From: Lactifluus volemus
Lineage: Eukaryota; Basidiomycota; Agaricomycetes; Russulales; Russulaceae
Direction of reading: 5' to 3'
Length of the DNA: 51,167 nucleotides
Assembly (NCBI GenBank): GCA_022376515.1
Contig: WTXI01000260.1
Location: 1-51,167, forward strand
The notes below the pieces were generated by a model, which saw nothing but the letters and a program-made list of their open reading frames with translations, was not told the origin of the DNA and did no database searches. Positions 1 to 10,309 of this stretch are shown here, one piece after another (the first letter of the stretch is position 1; every line of letters begins with the position of its first letter). Position numbers and translations under genes: made by a program.

Positions 1-65
1 TTCAGATTGAAGTACATAACAAATCTCGTAAATTTTCGGAATAGGATTGATTGCTTCAATTTACC

Positions 66-793
66 TTGAATTTATTGTATTTTTCAAATAAGTTGCCAAA
101 TGAAAAATAAATTTTAAAAAACTAAAACTTCGGAATGTGTATATCTCACCGAAACCTCAACATATCGAGGTCGGAGGGGTATCAAAATGATCGGAATTTT
201 TGATAGAATAGTTCTATTAAGGACCGAGGGAAGAAAATTTACATTTAAGAAAATCCAAATTTCGGAGGAGGTGACCATATCACAACCTCCTCTACGGGCT
301 CCACCCCCCTTATAGGATGACAATAGCAGCTCAAATAAGTCCTAATAATATCCCTTAACCATAATCGAAGGTACCGATAGGCCACATGGGGTGGGCAATC
401 AATTCGATGCCGACTACTATCTTGGGTATCTAAGCGCCGAACACGTGACCTTAAACTTGATTGCCCAAGGCAGCCCAACAGCCCCAACCCTATCGTACCT
501 TCGATTATGGTTAAGGGACTTATTTGAGCTGGCATTGGTCAAATTATAAGGGGAGGACTCGGTGGAGCCTGTAGAAGAGGTTGTATATGGTCACCTCCTC
601 CGAATTTGGATTTTCTTAATACAAATTTTCCCCCCTCGGTCCTTAATAGAACTATTCTATCAAAAATTCCGATCATTTTAATACCCTCCGACCTCGATAT
701 GTTGAGGTTTCGGCGAGATATACACATTCCGAATTTTAGTGTTTTTAAATTTATTTTCATTTGGCAACTTATTTGAAAAATACAATAATTCAA
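66..793. repeat. Foldback (palindromic) element
   Basis: Two long imperfect inverted arms pair with each other: about 66-400 (left) and about 454-793 (right), around a ~50 bp loop. Outer ends match as TTGAATT(T)ATTGTATTTTTC on opposite strands. Inner parts also match, for example the stretch at 328-381 against 488-530. A 7-bp direct repeat TCAATTT occurs at 56-62 and 794-800, next to or close to both ends, and may be a target-site duplication, although three bases separate the left copy from the arm. No protein is encoded; short frames in the arms are mirror images of each other. This could be a MITE-like or foldback transposon; the family is not recognised. Confidence 0.8.
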
Positions 794-1070
794 TCAATTT
801 CTCATTGCAGCTGAACTTGAACGTTTGAACAATCACGGTGATCCATCACCCAACCCCGCCTGACAATAGCACGACCGGAGCCTTATTTATAGCGTGCGAC
901 GCTCATTTTAGCGCTCCTCGGTCCTATTCCCAGACTGAGGTGAGCTCTCTGGGCATAAGTGGGGAGCACAGATAGCGCTAACGCGAAACATGTTATTGGG
1001 TAACCAGTGACACGGTGCTACATCATAGAGAGTTATGTATTTTTGATGGAAAAGGACTCGGTACCTGAGA

Positions 1071-2894
1071 CTACATACAGCATTCGGGGTACATAATGTC
1101 GCCAAAGATATCAGCTTCATAATGAACGTCATCATAATCATCGTCCGAACCCACCCACTCTTCCGGCTCCCATTCTTCTTGTTCATCCTCAGTAAATTCC
1201 TCAGATCCCTCTTCATCCTCATCGTATGGGTACCCCGCTGGTCCGCCTGTCTGCAAAGTATTAGCTGGGCCCCTTACATCGACCACGATCTCGGCAAGTA
1301 ACTGAATTGCACGGTCAGTCATAATGCAGGTGCTTAGATCAAGAGTTTCTATCGGGACCCCCTGTTCCACGCGCTTTATAAGGACATCGCGCAGATGGTA
1401 TGTCCTGGACACGGTCAATTGATCGTCGACAAGGATGAGCTTTGTGAGCGATGGGAGCAGGGGGAGATGGGGTGGCACAACTTCAGCTTCTGATAGCATC
1501 TCCATAAATGCCACCACCGCTGTGGGGAAAAGGCGTACACGCTCGAGCAGGGATAATCTTGGCGCTTGACGAACCCAAACTTCCTTTCTGAGTTCATTCC
1601 GTGCCGTAATGGTCGAGAGGGAATTAATAGGGAGTGTCGCCAACAGCGCATCAACGATCACGGTGCCCGTGCCTTGAGCCCAAGCCCCCGTAGCAGAAAA
1701 AAAAGCACGCGGGGAGGATTCTGAACCAAGTAAGGCGATAGTATTGGTATTCTTCACATTAACGTCTGCATTTGGCACGGTCCATGCAAAAATTTTGGGG
1801 CTCGTATTTTCGCCACCGATCAATATGCTACGAAGGGGCTCGGTGTCTTGGGGCCCGTGGGCATTTCGCGATATATGTGGAATAACACCCTGGACGTCGT
1901 TGCCTTCCCTGTCGTAGGAAGCGGCGTTGACGTGTAGCCAGGCGAGAGCTGGTAGCGCTAGATGAGCAAGTGCGACTTCGCAATCCTCCGCAGAGGCAGT
2001 GACGTCGATCTGCGTCAAGAAGGGAAGTGTCACGGTGCGGGCAGGCTCATATATGCGTGGGAGACATTGAGCGGCAAGTGGGGTGGCGTTGTGAAGAATA
2101 AGCACTTCTAGTTTGGGCATTTCATTCAAGGCGTTTAGCCAATCTTCGAGACACGGCCTCGCATGTGTGGAGAGCTCAAATATATCGAGGCGACGCAAGC
2201 CTTTAAGTAGAGGCGACTTCCAGCTGATGTCACACTCACTGAGCTCGATGTGAGAGAGCTTAGGGGCTATGCCCCCAAGAAGAGTATCGGGGATGCTTAT
2301 TCGTTGCCATAACATTGGTTGCAAGTGTCCACTCGGATGAGACTTGTTAGCCAACGAAAGAACCTCAAGGGTGGGGGCAGGTGATAGGAGTCGTTCAAGC
2401 GTCTTCTGGAGGAGGACAGATCCCGCAACAATGGTAAGGTGGGCAGTATGGGAAATATGGGCTCCAATTTCTTCCAGACAGGCCGATATCCGGGCCATGT
2501 CCCAGTCGTGAGCAATATTCGCCTTCAGGAATAAGGGAGCCATCCTCGCCCGAGTGAGCATCTCAGCTATGCCTGCTGAGGTCAGCGCGGTGAAGTCGAT
2601 GTGGCTCCAAAAACGGGGTTGGTTGAGTGCTATCTCACGCCATAGATGACAAACGTGAGCGACACATAGCCATCCAAGACGATCAGGTTTTGCATCTGGA
2701 ACGGGAACCTTTGGTCCCCCAGGTGACGATACAAATGAGAATATGGTGGCCAAAACTTCAGGAGGCAGACGCGAGACCAAAGCAAGCGAATTACGTCTGG
2801 ACTTTAATGCTCGAATGGACACTTTCAACGACTCGATGTCTTCGTCAATACCTCGTAAGAGGCGAGCATGGGTTTCAGCTGGGACGGGGTCCAT
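1071..2894 (-). CDS. F-box protein
   Basis: This is a single-exon gene of 607 residues. A short N-terminal helix (about residues 8-35, the usual IDEDIESLKVSIRALKSRR-type coiled coil) is followed by an F-box-like domain at about 40-95 (SRLPPEVLATIFSFV, then HVCHLWREIALNQPRFWSHI). The middle holds irregular leucine-rich segments (ELSECDISW, LEVLILHNATPL) and the C terminus is a strongly acidic tail. Proteins of this architecture are very numerous in Agaricomycetes and are thought to be substrate adaptors of SCF ubiquitin ligases, with Skp1 bound by the F-box; the substrate is unknown. The start is the first ATG before the coiled coil. No frame damage was seen. Function beyond the F-box assignment is inference. 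Confidence 0.9.
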   Translation of the reverse strand: MDPVPAETHARLLRGIDEDIESLKVSIRALKSRRNSLALVSRLPPEVLATIFSFVSSPGGPKVPVPDAKPDRLGWLCVAHVCHLWREIALNQPRFWSHIDFTALTSAGIAEMLTRARMAPLFLKANIAHDWDMARISACLEEIGAHISHTAHLTIVAGSVLLQKTLERLLSPAPTLEVLSLANKSHPSGHLQPMLWQRISIPDTLLGGIAPKLSHIELSECDISWKSPLLKGLRRLDIFELSTHARPCLEDWLNALNEMPKLEVLILHNATPLAAQCLPRIYEPARTVTLPFLTQIDVTASAEDCEVALAHLALPALAWLHVNAASYDREGNDVQGVIPHISRNAHGPQDTEPLRSILIGGENTSPKIFAWTVPNADVNVKNTNTIALLGSESSPRAFFSATGAWAQGTGTVIVDALLATLPINSLSTITARNELRKEVWVRQAPRLSLLERVRLFPTAVVAFMEMLSEAEVVPPHLPLLPSLTKLILVDDQLTVSRTYHLRDVLIKRVEQGVPIETLDLSTCIMTDRAIQLLAEIVVDVRGPANTLQTGGPAGYPYDEDEEGSEEFTEDEQEEWEPEEWVGSDDDYDDVHYEADIFGDIMYPECCM

Positions 2895-2912
2895 AAAGGG
2901 GGTAGCCGTAGC

Positions 2913-3293
2913 TCAGGAACACATGAATAAGTGACCGTGACTGCGCTCCGTCCGCTTACGAGATTTATTTACATTTGGCGCTGGTACAAACAAACTATGC
3001 CAAATGCGGTATGTTGAATAACACAGAATTCTGTGCTTGTCAGCCTTTGCACGCTGTATCATGGGAGGCGACTGGCGGAGGGAGGTACACTGCGTGCAGG
3101 TGCATGCACATTCTCCGTGGCAGAGGTATTCCTCACAATATCCATAGTTGGTACTGAGGTATCCCGCAAAGCGGTGCACCATGCATTTCAGTGTGAAGCA
3201 GATGAACACCATATTATAAGTGACTAGCAGACCAGAGGCAACGTCAATAACCACTCCAAGGCCAACTCCGACGACGTCAATGCCAAGGGACAT
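2913..3293 (-). CDS. Weak candidate small membrane ORF
   Basis: An open frame of 126 codons encodes a hydrophobic N-terminal stretch (about residues 3-38, GVGLGVVIDVASGLL) followed by a cysteine-rich part (CEEYLCHGECACTCTQC). It lies between the F-box gene start and the epsin pseudogene. No family is recognised and the frame may be fortuitous. A possible splice donor follows the hydrophobic segment, so the real product, if any, could differ. Confidence 0.2.
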   Translation of the reverse strand: MSLGIDVVGVGLGVVIDVASGLLVTYNMVFICFTLKCMVHRFAGYLSTNYGYCEEYLCHGECACTCTQCTSLRQSPPMIQRAKADKHRILCYSTYRIWHSLFVPAPNVNKSRKRTERSHGHLFMCS

Positions 3294-3374
3294 TCAAAGA
3301 TTCGTTCTGAGCTATATTCAACTTGTGAATCTTGATTTTCCTTTCGCGTGGAAAGTTTCAATTTTTGGAACACC

Positions 3375-4177
3375 GACGGCAAATCTACAAGGTACGCCGC
3401 GACTTGATCAACGATTTATTTAGCTGATGACTGTGGTGTTCAATCACAGGCCCTGCAATTACTTGAATCTTTGGTGAAGGGTGGATCTGAACGCGTCGTA
3501 GATGATGCCCGTTCACATATCCCGAACTCCCAAAAGTACTGCGGAGGACCAGGGGTGCCAATGGTAATGTCTCCCCGGCGCGAGCGATTTCCGGACTACA
3601 TGTTGAACACTTCCACACTTATTCTATAGTGCGGGATCGCTCAATGGAGCTCGTGGAACTTCTCGCCGATGTCGATGTTGATGGAATTTGTCAAGAGCGT
3701 AAAATGGCCAAGACGAATTGTACCAAGTACGTCGGTACCGGTAATGATGGATCCTCCTTTCGGTGGCGGCGGGCGTTGCGGAGGGTTCGGAAAGTGAATG
3801 CATGGGGAGTTACAGTGGCGACTATGGATGGAGCGCGAACGATTATGATCGAGGTGGGTTACTGCCTCTTCTTTGGAAGATTGTCGTCACACATGGTCAA
3901 TCCACAGAGGCTGGAGCGAGCAGCAGCGGGTTCCGAGATTCTACTCCGAGGAGGACCGACGTTGAGGAGTACGATGCTGGCGATGATGAGACATCACGCG
4001 CATCACCCGACAACCACCAGGGTCACCTCCTTGACAGTTCAATCGACTCGTTTGTCTACAACACAGTCAAAAACTGCAGGAAAGGCACCAGAGCCCGTAC
4101 CCGCGCCGGTCGTAACGTACTCGATCTGGATGACATGCTATCTTTTTATTGTCACTGATATTAACATGCCCACGTAA
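3375..4177 (+). pseudogene. Decayed epsin (ENTH domain, Ent3-like) gene
   Basis: Conserved epsin blocks occur in order but in changing frames. The end of an ENTH helix (RRQIYK) abuts an intron at about 3391-3449. Then come KALQLLESLVKGGSERVVDD, a shifted KDQG-like block, and a second intron ending near 3627. VRDRSMELVELLADVD, AKTNCTKYVGTGNDG, a GGFG/GSYSGDYGW linker, FRDSTPRRTDVEEYDAGDDE (after a 54-nt intron) and finally APEPVPAPVV and a displaced LDLDDM follow. ENTH proteins bind phosphoinositides and recruit clathrin; the GTGND-type linker is what I recall for fungal Ent3/epsinR homologues. At least three or four single-base shifts and an apparent loss of part of the ENTH N terminus make it non-functional. 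The splice sites are still readable, so decay is fairly recent. Confidence 0.75.
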
Positions 4178-4338
4178 ACGTAGCAACTGGCAACGCCAAT
4201 GATGACTTTGCAGATTTTCAGGCATACAATTGTGGCCTCGTTTAAGCTAGACCACGGTTAATTACAGTAAAATACAGACAATCAGACAAAGTAGCGATGA
4301 AATCATCCATGTTATTCCTCCAACCAGCCCTTATCGTG

Positions 4339-6411
4339 TCACGTGACCGACGCTCCGTTTAGTTGTGGAGGTGTATCGATGGGGATCGGCACCATGGGAG
4401 CTTTTTCTTTGCCGTCGTCGTGGTGTGCCTTGTGCGCTCCACGAAGGACGAGGCGTGGCAAAATCTCCATCACTCCATGAGCTTTCGAGCGTGGCGGCTT
4501 CTTGGGCTTGTGAGGGAGATGGTGGGATCCACCATGCTGCTTGTCAGTCTGCCCCTCCTGCAGGTGGTCATCATCGTGCGGAAGCGTGGTAACTTCTGTT
4601 CCTGTCAACTCCCGTGGTGCAGGGCCCACGAATCCTCGGCGGCCGTTGGAGCCCCTGCCAGTGAATAAAAATATCCCGTAAGAGAGGTTCCCGAGGACGA
4701 GGAAAACGGAGAAAAAACGTACAACCCCTGGGGTTGCTGGTCGGTACCATGTTTGTGCTTGCGGATATCCTTCTTCTTTGTAGGTTCCGTGGGGCGGATT
4801 CTCCCCAATGTTCCTCGCCAGCTCTGTGTTGGCTTGGGTCCGGATGGTTGGGGAGGCGATCGGACGATGTTGCCTGCGCCGCCACGGCCAGAAGAATACT
4901 AAGCAACATGCTTTAACGAAACGCAATCGTCAATAGTGGTGGTCTCGCGTACTACACCAGTATCTTGCAGGCTACGGAGAGTAGCTATGAGGTCCAGTTC
5001 GTACCAATGCCTGCGCTGATCAGGTTCAACGGGGAAAGATTTATTGCTGTTGCTTGGACGGAAGGCATCAGACCGCATCCTTCTAGCTCTGCCACGGCTG
5101 GTAGACCCCATCTGGCTCTCAATTTCAGATGCGTGAGTTCGAGCCAGGCACGGGAAAATACATACCGCGTTGTCAACGTCACCTTGGTTAGTGGATTGCT
5201 GATTGAAAGCGCCGGTACAATCATAAGTTCAGTTCAGGCGTGGCGATAAGAAGAACCACGAACCAGTCTGCGGCGCCCAGAGAGCGACCGCCCACTAATA
5301 TACGACGACCCGACCTCTCGACCGGTGCCACTATCAATTGGCATTTTGTGCGGTTCCTCTGACTTGCGCGAGAGATCGCGGACGATATTCCCTGCGCCAC
5401 CACGACCAGTGGATCTATACTTGACGATTGTCGTCGTGGGAACTTCGTCTGCGCCCTGAGAGTGTACAGAACCCATGGGGTACGACACGCGACGAGAATG
5501 ACCAGCATTGCCTGTGCGACCTGTAGATTGCCTAGAAAAGTATTACTTTCCGGGAGCTGGGTGAAGAAACAGGAAACCCAACACAGGAGGAACATCCCCC
5601 CTTGGAGGGTGTTGGGGGGTAGCACTTTCGGACTCGTCCTCCTCTATGATATCCTCCTCCGTGGGGAGAAAGGACATGCTCCTTCTTCTTCCTCTCCCGA
5701 AGCCAAAGCCATCCTGTAGCCCAGGGAATCGGGGTTTGGACGACGAGCTAGGGGATGTGATGTCGATGTTTCCAGCGTTTCCGGAACTATACGGATACTA
5801 GGCGTCATATCGTTAGCACAATCGTCATCTATGCGGTGATTTCATATACCACGCTAGCACGGTTTACATCGTCAATTTCAGTTTTTGGAGCCCCAGCATG
5901 CCCGTTACCCGGTTCTTCAAGGTCAACAGAACCATTGCCCTGATGGGGAGCATATGATAACGCTGCCCGAATCTTTCCCGCCCTACCCAGGCCTTGAGAT
6001 GACGTATTTGCTTTTGTTTTCGGGTTTAGACGAGCGAATTTGCGTAGTACTTTGTTGAGATCTGACGTAGGGCTGGTATATCCGAGGCGAGTGTCCGAGG
6101 AGTCTTCGGGAAGTTCAGGGTCCACACCTTTTCCGGGCCCGATGGGAAGCGTAGGAAGATTGCCCAAACCGTCAGGACTAGTGATTTGCTTCAAGAGAAT
6201 ATCGATAGGACATGAGAGGACGAACTTTAGGGGCATTTAGGAGAAGAACCACGTACCATAACAACGAAGTTCGATGATGTAACGGATGACTTGTAGTTGA
6301 AACAACGTTCAGTTCCGGTCTTGATAAGGCGTTCGGGAGATAATGCTGATAAGGGAGAACGCCACAGGCCCAGGTATAGTATGTATCAGGTACCGCATTA
6401 CTCGGCCTCAT
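4339..6411 (-). CDS. DUF3602-type GRGGAGN-repeat protein
   Basis: Eight exons fit with consistent phases: 6257-6411, 5850-6177, 5578-5797, 5264-5520, 5166-5198 (33-nt micro-exon), 4953-5111, 4723-4898, 4339-4654, giving about 547 residues. Introns are 52-79 nt; the one at 5798-5849 has a TGCTAAC branch site. The hallmark is a repeated short motif: SSQGLGRAGKIRA, YSSGNAGNIDI, GRTGNAGHSRR, STGRGGAGNIVRD, STSRGRARRMRS and SSGRGGAGNIVRS. These match the GRGGAGNI motif of fungal DUF3602 proteins (yeast Par32 carries a related one), low-complexity proteins with little known biochemistry. Two exons begin right at a motif. The first exon and its ATG are the least certain part. No damage was seen in the remaining frame. 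Confidence 0.75.
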
Positions 6412-7463
6412 TTGGCGCCATTTTTTTCTTTTTCGTTTTCTGTTTCTCCCTGGGGGGTTCCAGATGCCCCGGGTTGTGTCGAAACAACCAAGGTGGGTTC
6501 TTCATAAAGTGTAGTGTGATGAACTGCGACCGCTTCGCACTTCGTTTCTCTAAAGTCCCCTTTTGGGAGGTTGGCGCTTTCGACAAAGAACAGAACTACC
6601 CTTCCAGCCTCGCGTGGTAATCCGTGCTGGCATGGAGTTTCGCCGATGAGTTACTGACTAGCTGAAAAAACTATGGGAAATATGCTTTCGAAGGACCAGA
6701 TGCATGCACGGGCTTTTGGCTACTAAACGGCAGGACCTCTCCTCGCCAACAGAAAAGGTCCACCTTGGGGACTTTGGTCATGTTAAAGAGACCGTATGAG
6801 AAGGATCAGTAAGTTTGTCCTCCTTGGAAATATCTGGGGCCGACCTTTCGAATGTGTAGTTGGTAGTGGAAGTGTAGTGGACGAGAACGAAGAACACTAC
6901 GTCATCGTGTCATTCGCCACAATCCCCACTGCGCCCAAACTTTTGGTAGCACTGCTGCGCCAAAGTCCATCAATCCTGGGGGCTCTCGAGGTTGGCCCCT
7001 GACTTTAATGACGCGATACTTAGACTGCTGGGGTCCGAAGATCTGAAGCGCCGGTCATCACGTCACGTCATAAGTTACAAGCCGCTTCGAATCCCACCAC
7101 AAAGGACGCTACAGGTGTTAGACGTAGCTGCGGACATTTGCTCAATTGGTTCGTTGAGAGGAAGTATTTGGCATAGCATGCTCGGCGGGCTGCCGGCGAT
7201 GGCAGCGGACGGCTCTGCTGCCAGTAGTAGTACCAGTGAGCTACTACTACTAGGCGGCGGTACCGCCTCCGCTGGCATGCCAGTGGGAAGCGTTCAGTTT
7301 TTTTCCCGGGCCCAGTAGCCAGTTATGTCGTCGTTCAGGAAAAAAATGCATTTGAATAGATGAGTTTATCATTCGGAACCTTTCTAGCGACGTCTCGGCG
7401 TCACCGTCTCCGAGTCCGAGTCGCCGCCGCACGGCGTGCCCGACCCCCCATTTCCGCTCGGAC
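6412..7463. other. Spacer without convincing gene
   Basis: Short frames exist on both strands but none has recognisable motifs, splice-linked neighbours or family resemblance. A small palindromic GGCGGTACCGCC lies at about 7255-7266. I see no tRNA or other RNA gene here. Confidence 0.5.
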
Positions 7464-7634
7464 TCATGCCGCCCCCGGTTCCATTAGCCGTAAGTCGGTG
7501 CTGGCCTCTTTTCCGAACTTGAAGAAGTCTTCTACAGTGACTGGTATGACGGGTTCCGAGTGCGTTGTCCTCAGGGCCCTGTCGTACGCCCACTCCAGGT
7601 CTTCCTCCCCAGTCTCAGACTTTTTGTACCTCAT
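7464..7634 (-). CDS. Short hypothetical coding segment
   Basis: The frame reads MRYKKSETGEEDLEWAYDRA... to EPGAA-stop (56 residues) and is protein-like in composition, with no low-complexity tract. It stays open for a few codons upstream (RQERNDYL) before a stop, so it may be the last exon of a spliced gene whose earlier exons I could not place. A TATA-like element (CTATATAAG on the minus strand, about 7724-7733) lies some 90 nt upstream. A second frame just downstream (SDSETVTPRRR) is also protein-like, which could mean an intron or a frameshift near 7466. Not recognised. Confidence 0.35.
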   Translation of the reverse strand: MRYKKSETGEEDLEWAYDRALRTTHSEPVIPVTVEDFFKFGKEASTDLRLMEPGAA

Positions 7635-7820
7635 CAAGTAGTCATTCCTCTCTTGCCTTATTTTTCTTTAGTTTTGTTCCCGGCTCGTGTGCATGGCCAT
7701 AGAATGAGGTGGATCGGTAATAACTTATATAGATAGCAGGAACTAGATCCTCTTTACGACAAACCAACAATATCAAAGCATCTTCAGCTTAGTAGTAGCG
7801 TATCACTCAACTCATTCGGC

Positions 7821-9465
7821 TCACAGCTTGGCGCGTCTCGGTAGCGAGTCTGCCTTCTCCAATATCGCCTCCCTCTTCCCCCAGATCTCATCGATACTCC
7901 TGTACCCACTGAGGCCCAGCGTGATCTCCGTATCCGCAAGCAGTCCTCGGAGCACCTCCTCGACGCCCTCCTTGCCACCCAGCACGAGTCCGTACATGAT
8001 CGGCCGACCAACTGCCAGCGGCACGAGAGGATCCATCAGCGAAAAATTCGCTTATTTCCGATTTTCATGAGAAAGAAAGGAGTGTGTGCTCACCGAGTAC
8101 GCCCTGGGCACCCATCGCAATCGCCTTGATGACGTCACATCCCTTCCGGATTCCAGAGTCGAACAGCACAGTAAACTCTCCTTGCTGCTGCGCGCGACGG
8201 ACCCTCGACGATGCCGTAATATTCTCAAGAGCACTGAACGAGCCAATGGCACCATCAACCTGTCGCCCACCTGTCTCGCGTCCAAAAAAAAAAACAGACC
8301 CCGTCAGTTAACATCGATCGCAGGGGCTGTGGCGCCGTACGTACCGTGATTGGACACGACAATGCCGTCCATGCGAGAGTCTATCGCCGCATGCGCGTCC
8401 TCAACGGTCTGGATGCCCTTTAGCACGATGGGCCCGTCCCAGTTATCGCGCAGGAACTTGAGGTCTTCCCACGAGCGGAAAACGCCCGAGGTCGGCTCAA
8501 CCCACGCCCTACCGAGCATAAGGGCCGTCTGCGCCTCCTCGTCGCCAGCAGCGAGACGCGCCCGGAATGCGTCCAAGTCCAGTGGGAATGCAGGACGCTC
8601 GTCAACGCGCGGTGCCAGGCCCATCCGTTTCATGAAGGCTGGGTCCGACGTTCCGACTTGCGCTCCCACACCGGCGAGGAAGGGCAGGTAAGCCTTGTCG
8701 AGATCGTACGGTCGCCATCCGAGCATGAAAGTGTCCACGGTGACCATGAGCGCAGTGAAACCCGCCGCCTTGGCACGACCCAAGATCGAGAGCGTGACGT
8801 CGTTGTGCAGTGGCCTGCGCCCGTGTGAGCGACACGAGTGTGTGGAAATAGAATATCGATGGGATGATGAGGGTGGTACGCACCAATATAGCTGGTACCA
8901 GCGATGTCCATCGTCGTTGGCTTTGGCCACAGCTTCGATGGAACGAGAACTGGCGCTCGACATGACGAACGGTACGCCGACACTTGCCGCTGCGCTAGCA
9001 GTCGCAAGCTCGCCATCCTCATGCAGGATTCCATGTATTCCAACGGGAGCTATAATTATAGGTGAAGGCAGCTTGACCCCGAAGAGGGTCGTCTAGAACG
9101 GCTTCGTTAGTTGCGGGCGGGAGTGGGAGAAGTTGTCGCGTACGTCAAGGTTACGATGGGTAACATTGCGAAGCATACGAGGGATGATGCGCCAGCGATC
9201 GAGCGCCTCGAAGTTGTTGCGATATGTACTGCCGGTACCAGCGCTGCCAAACGTGTACATGTATGCAGCTAATGTTGCTCTCGATTAGCAAGCTTTTATG
9301 TTTGGGAGTATGTCACGTACATTGAATAGCTTTGGTCGCTTCGCGTGCTTTTTCTTCAAGGATGCGATAGTCATACGAACCGATGACTGAGGTCTCTCCA
9401 TTGGCGTAGACTTGAACGAGGTACTGTGACCATGTCGTTTGCGGGACAATGGGATCACCTGTCAT
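7821..9465 (-). CDS. FMN-dependent 2-hydroxyacid oxidase/dehydrogenase (lactate 2-monooxygenase-like)
   Basis: Six exons fit without phase conflict: 9321-9465, 9144-9268, 8884-9092, 8345-8814, 8094-8270, 7821-8011, giving 438 residues; introns are 51-82 nt. Family marks in order: FMN-pocket segment SPIIIAPVGIHG, PFVMSSASS, YQLYW (about residue 160), a VTVDT-like strand, IVLKGIQTVEDA, the catalytic-histidine motif SNHGGRQVDGA (His about 316), FDSGIRKG and GVLVGRPIMYG. These enzymes oxidise L-2-hydroxyacids such as lactate or glycolate through FMN, passing electrons to oxygen or another acceptor; the fungal paralogues are cytosolic or peroxisomal. The exact substrate cannot be read from sequence. 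No cytochrome b5 domain is attached, so it is not a cyb2-type flavocytochrome. No disabling change was seen. Confidence 0.9.
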
Positions 9466-10309
9466 AATCACTAGTCTACGTTGGGAAGACGCTCAAAGAA
9501 AAGCTTATCATGCAACAATTACCTCAATTGATGCCAGTCTATAGCACAGCTTGTTTGTCGCAATACTTTTGCTTTCAGTGATGTAGCGTAAGAGAAGAAG
9601 AGAAGAGCTCGAGTGGGACCATCTCAACAAACACGGTGAGGTTGCGGACCGCTCCGCTGGGTCGGCTATCACTCGGGACCAAGCTCGGGACTACTGTAAT
9701 CATGTGAGGATGAGTCCCCGAATTCCGACAATTCAACGTTGGCAACAGGATGGACATACAGTAACCTCGTCATCGAGACATTCAGGTATAGGTATAGTAC
9801 CACCTAGCTACCGGCCGCTACAAGCCACTTTTCGCATCAAGTAAGCGACACAGCCATCTACTATCTACGAACTCACAAGATACTTTCAAGTTGTTACGCC
9901 CACAGCAGAGGCCGCAAGGATACACCCCAGACAACCCGTCGATCTCCCGCGCAGAGAGAAGTGTCCCAAAACTTTTGGACGCCTGTGGACTGCAGCAGCA
10001 CCGCACGCCATAGACGACGATTAAAGCCGTCATGGCAAATTCTTATTTATATACAAAGTTGGAGACCACGTTTTCGAAGCCTCTGTGAGGCGCGCTCGTG
10101 AACAGAGTTTTGTGCTGAATTTATAAAACGCAGAACGTTGCTGTAATAACCAGATGGTGCCATCCCAAGGGGAGCACGTGCTCTCGTAGGCAAGGGAGCG
10201 TGTGAAACTAGGCCACGTGGGAAGTCGCACACATTGCGATCAAGATGTGGCCAATCCTTGCCGCCGTTCACCACGACGCCGACTTTCCTTTCGTTTCTAG
10301 TCATACACC
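9466..10309. other. Intergenic region between divergent genes
   Basis: This lies between the FMN enzyme (transcribed leftwards) and the membrane-protein gene (transcribed rightwards), so it should hold both promoters. The plus-strand gene starts in a favourable CACCATGG context. No RNA gene or conserved coding motif was found. Confidence 0.5.
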
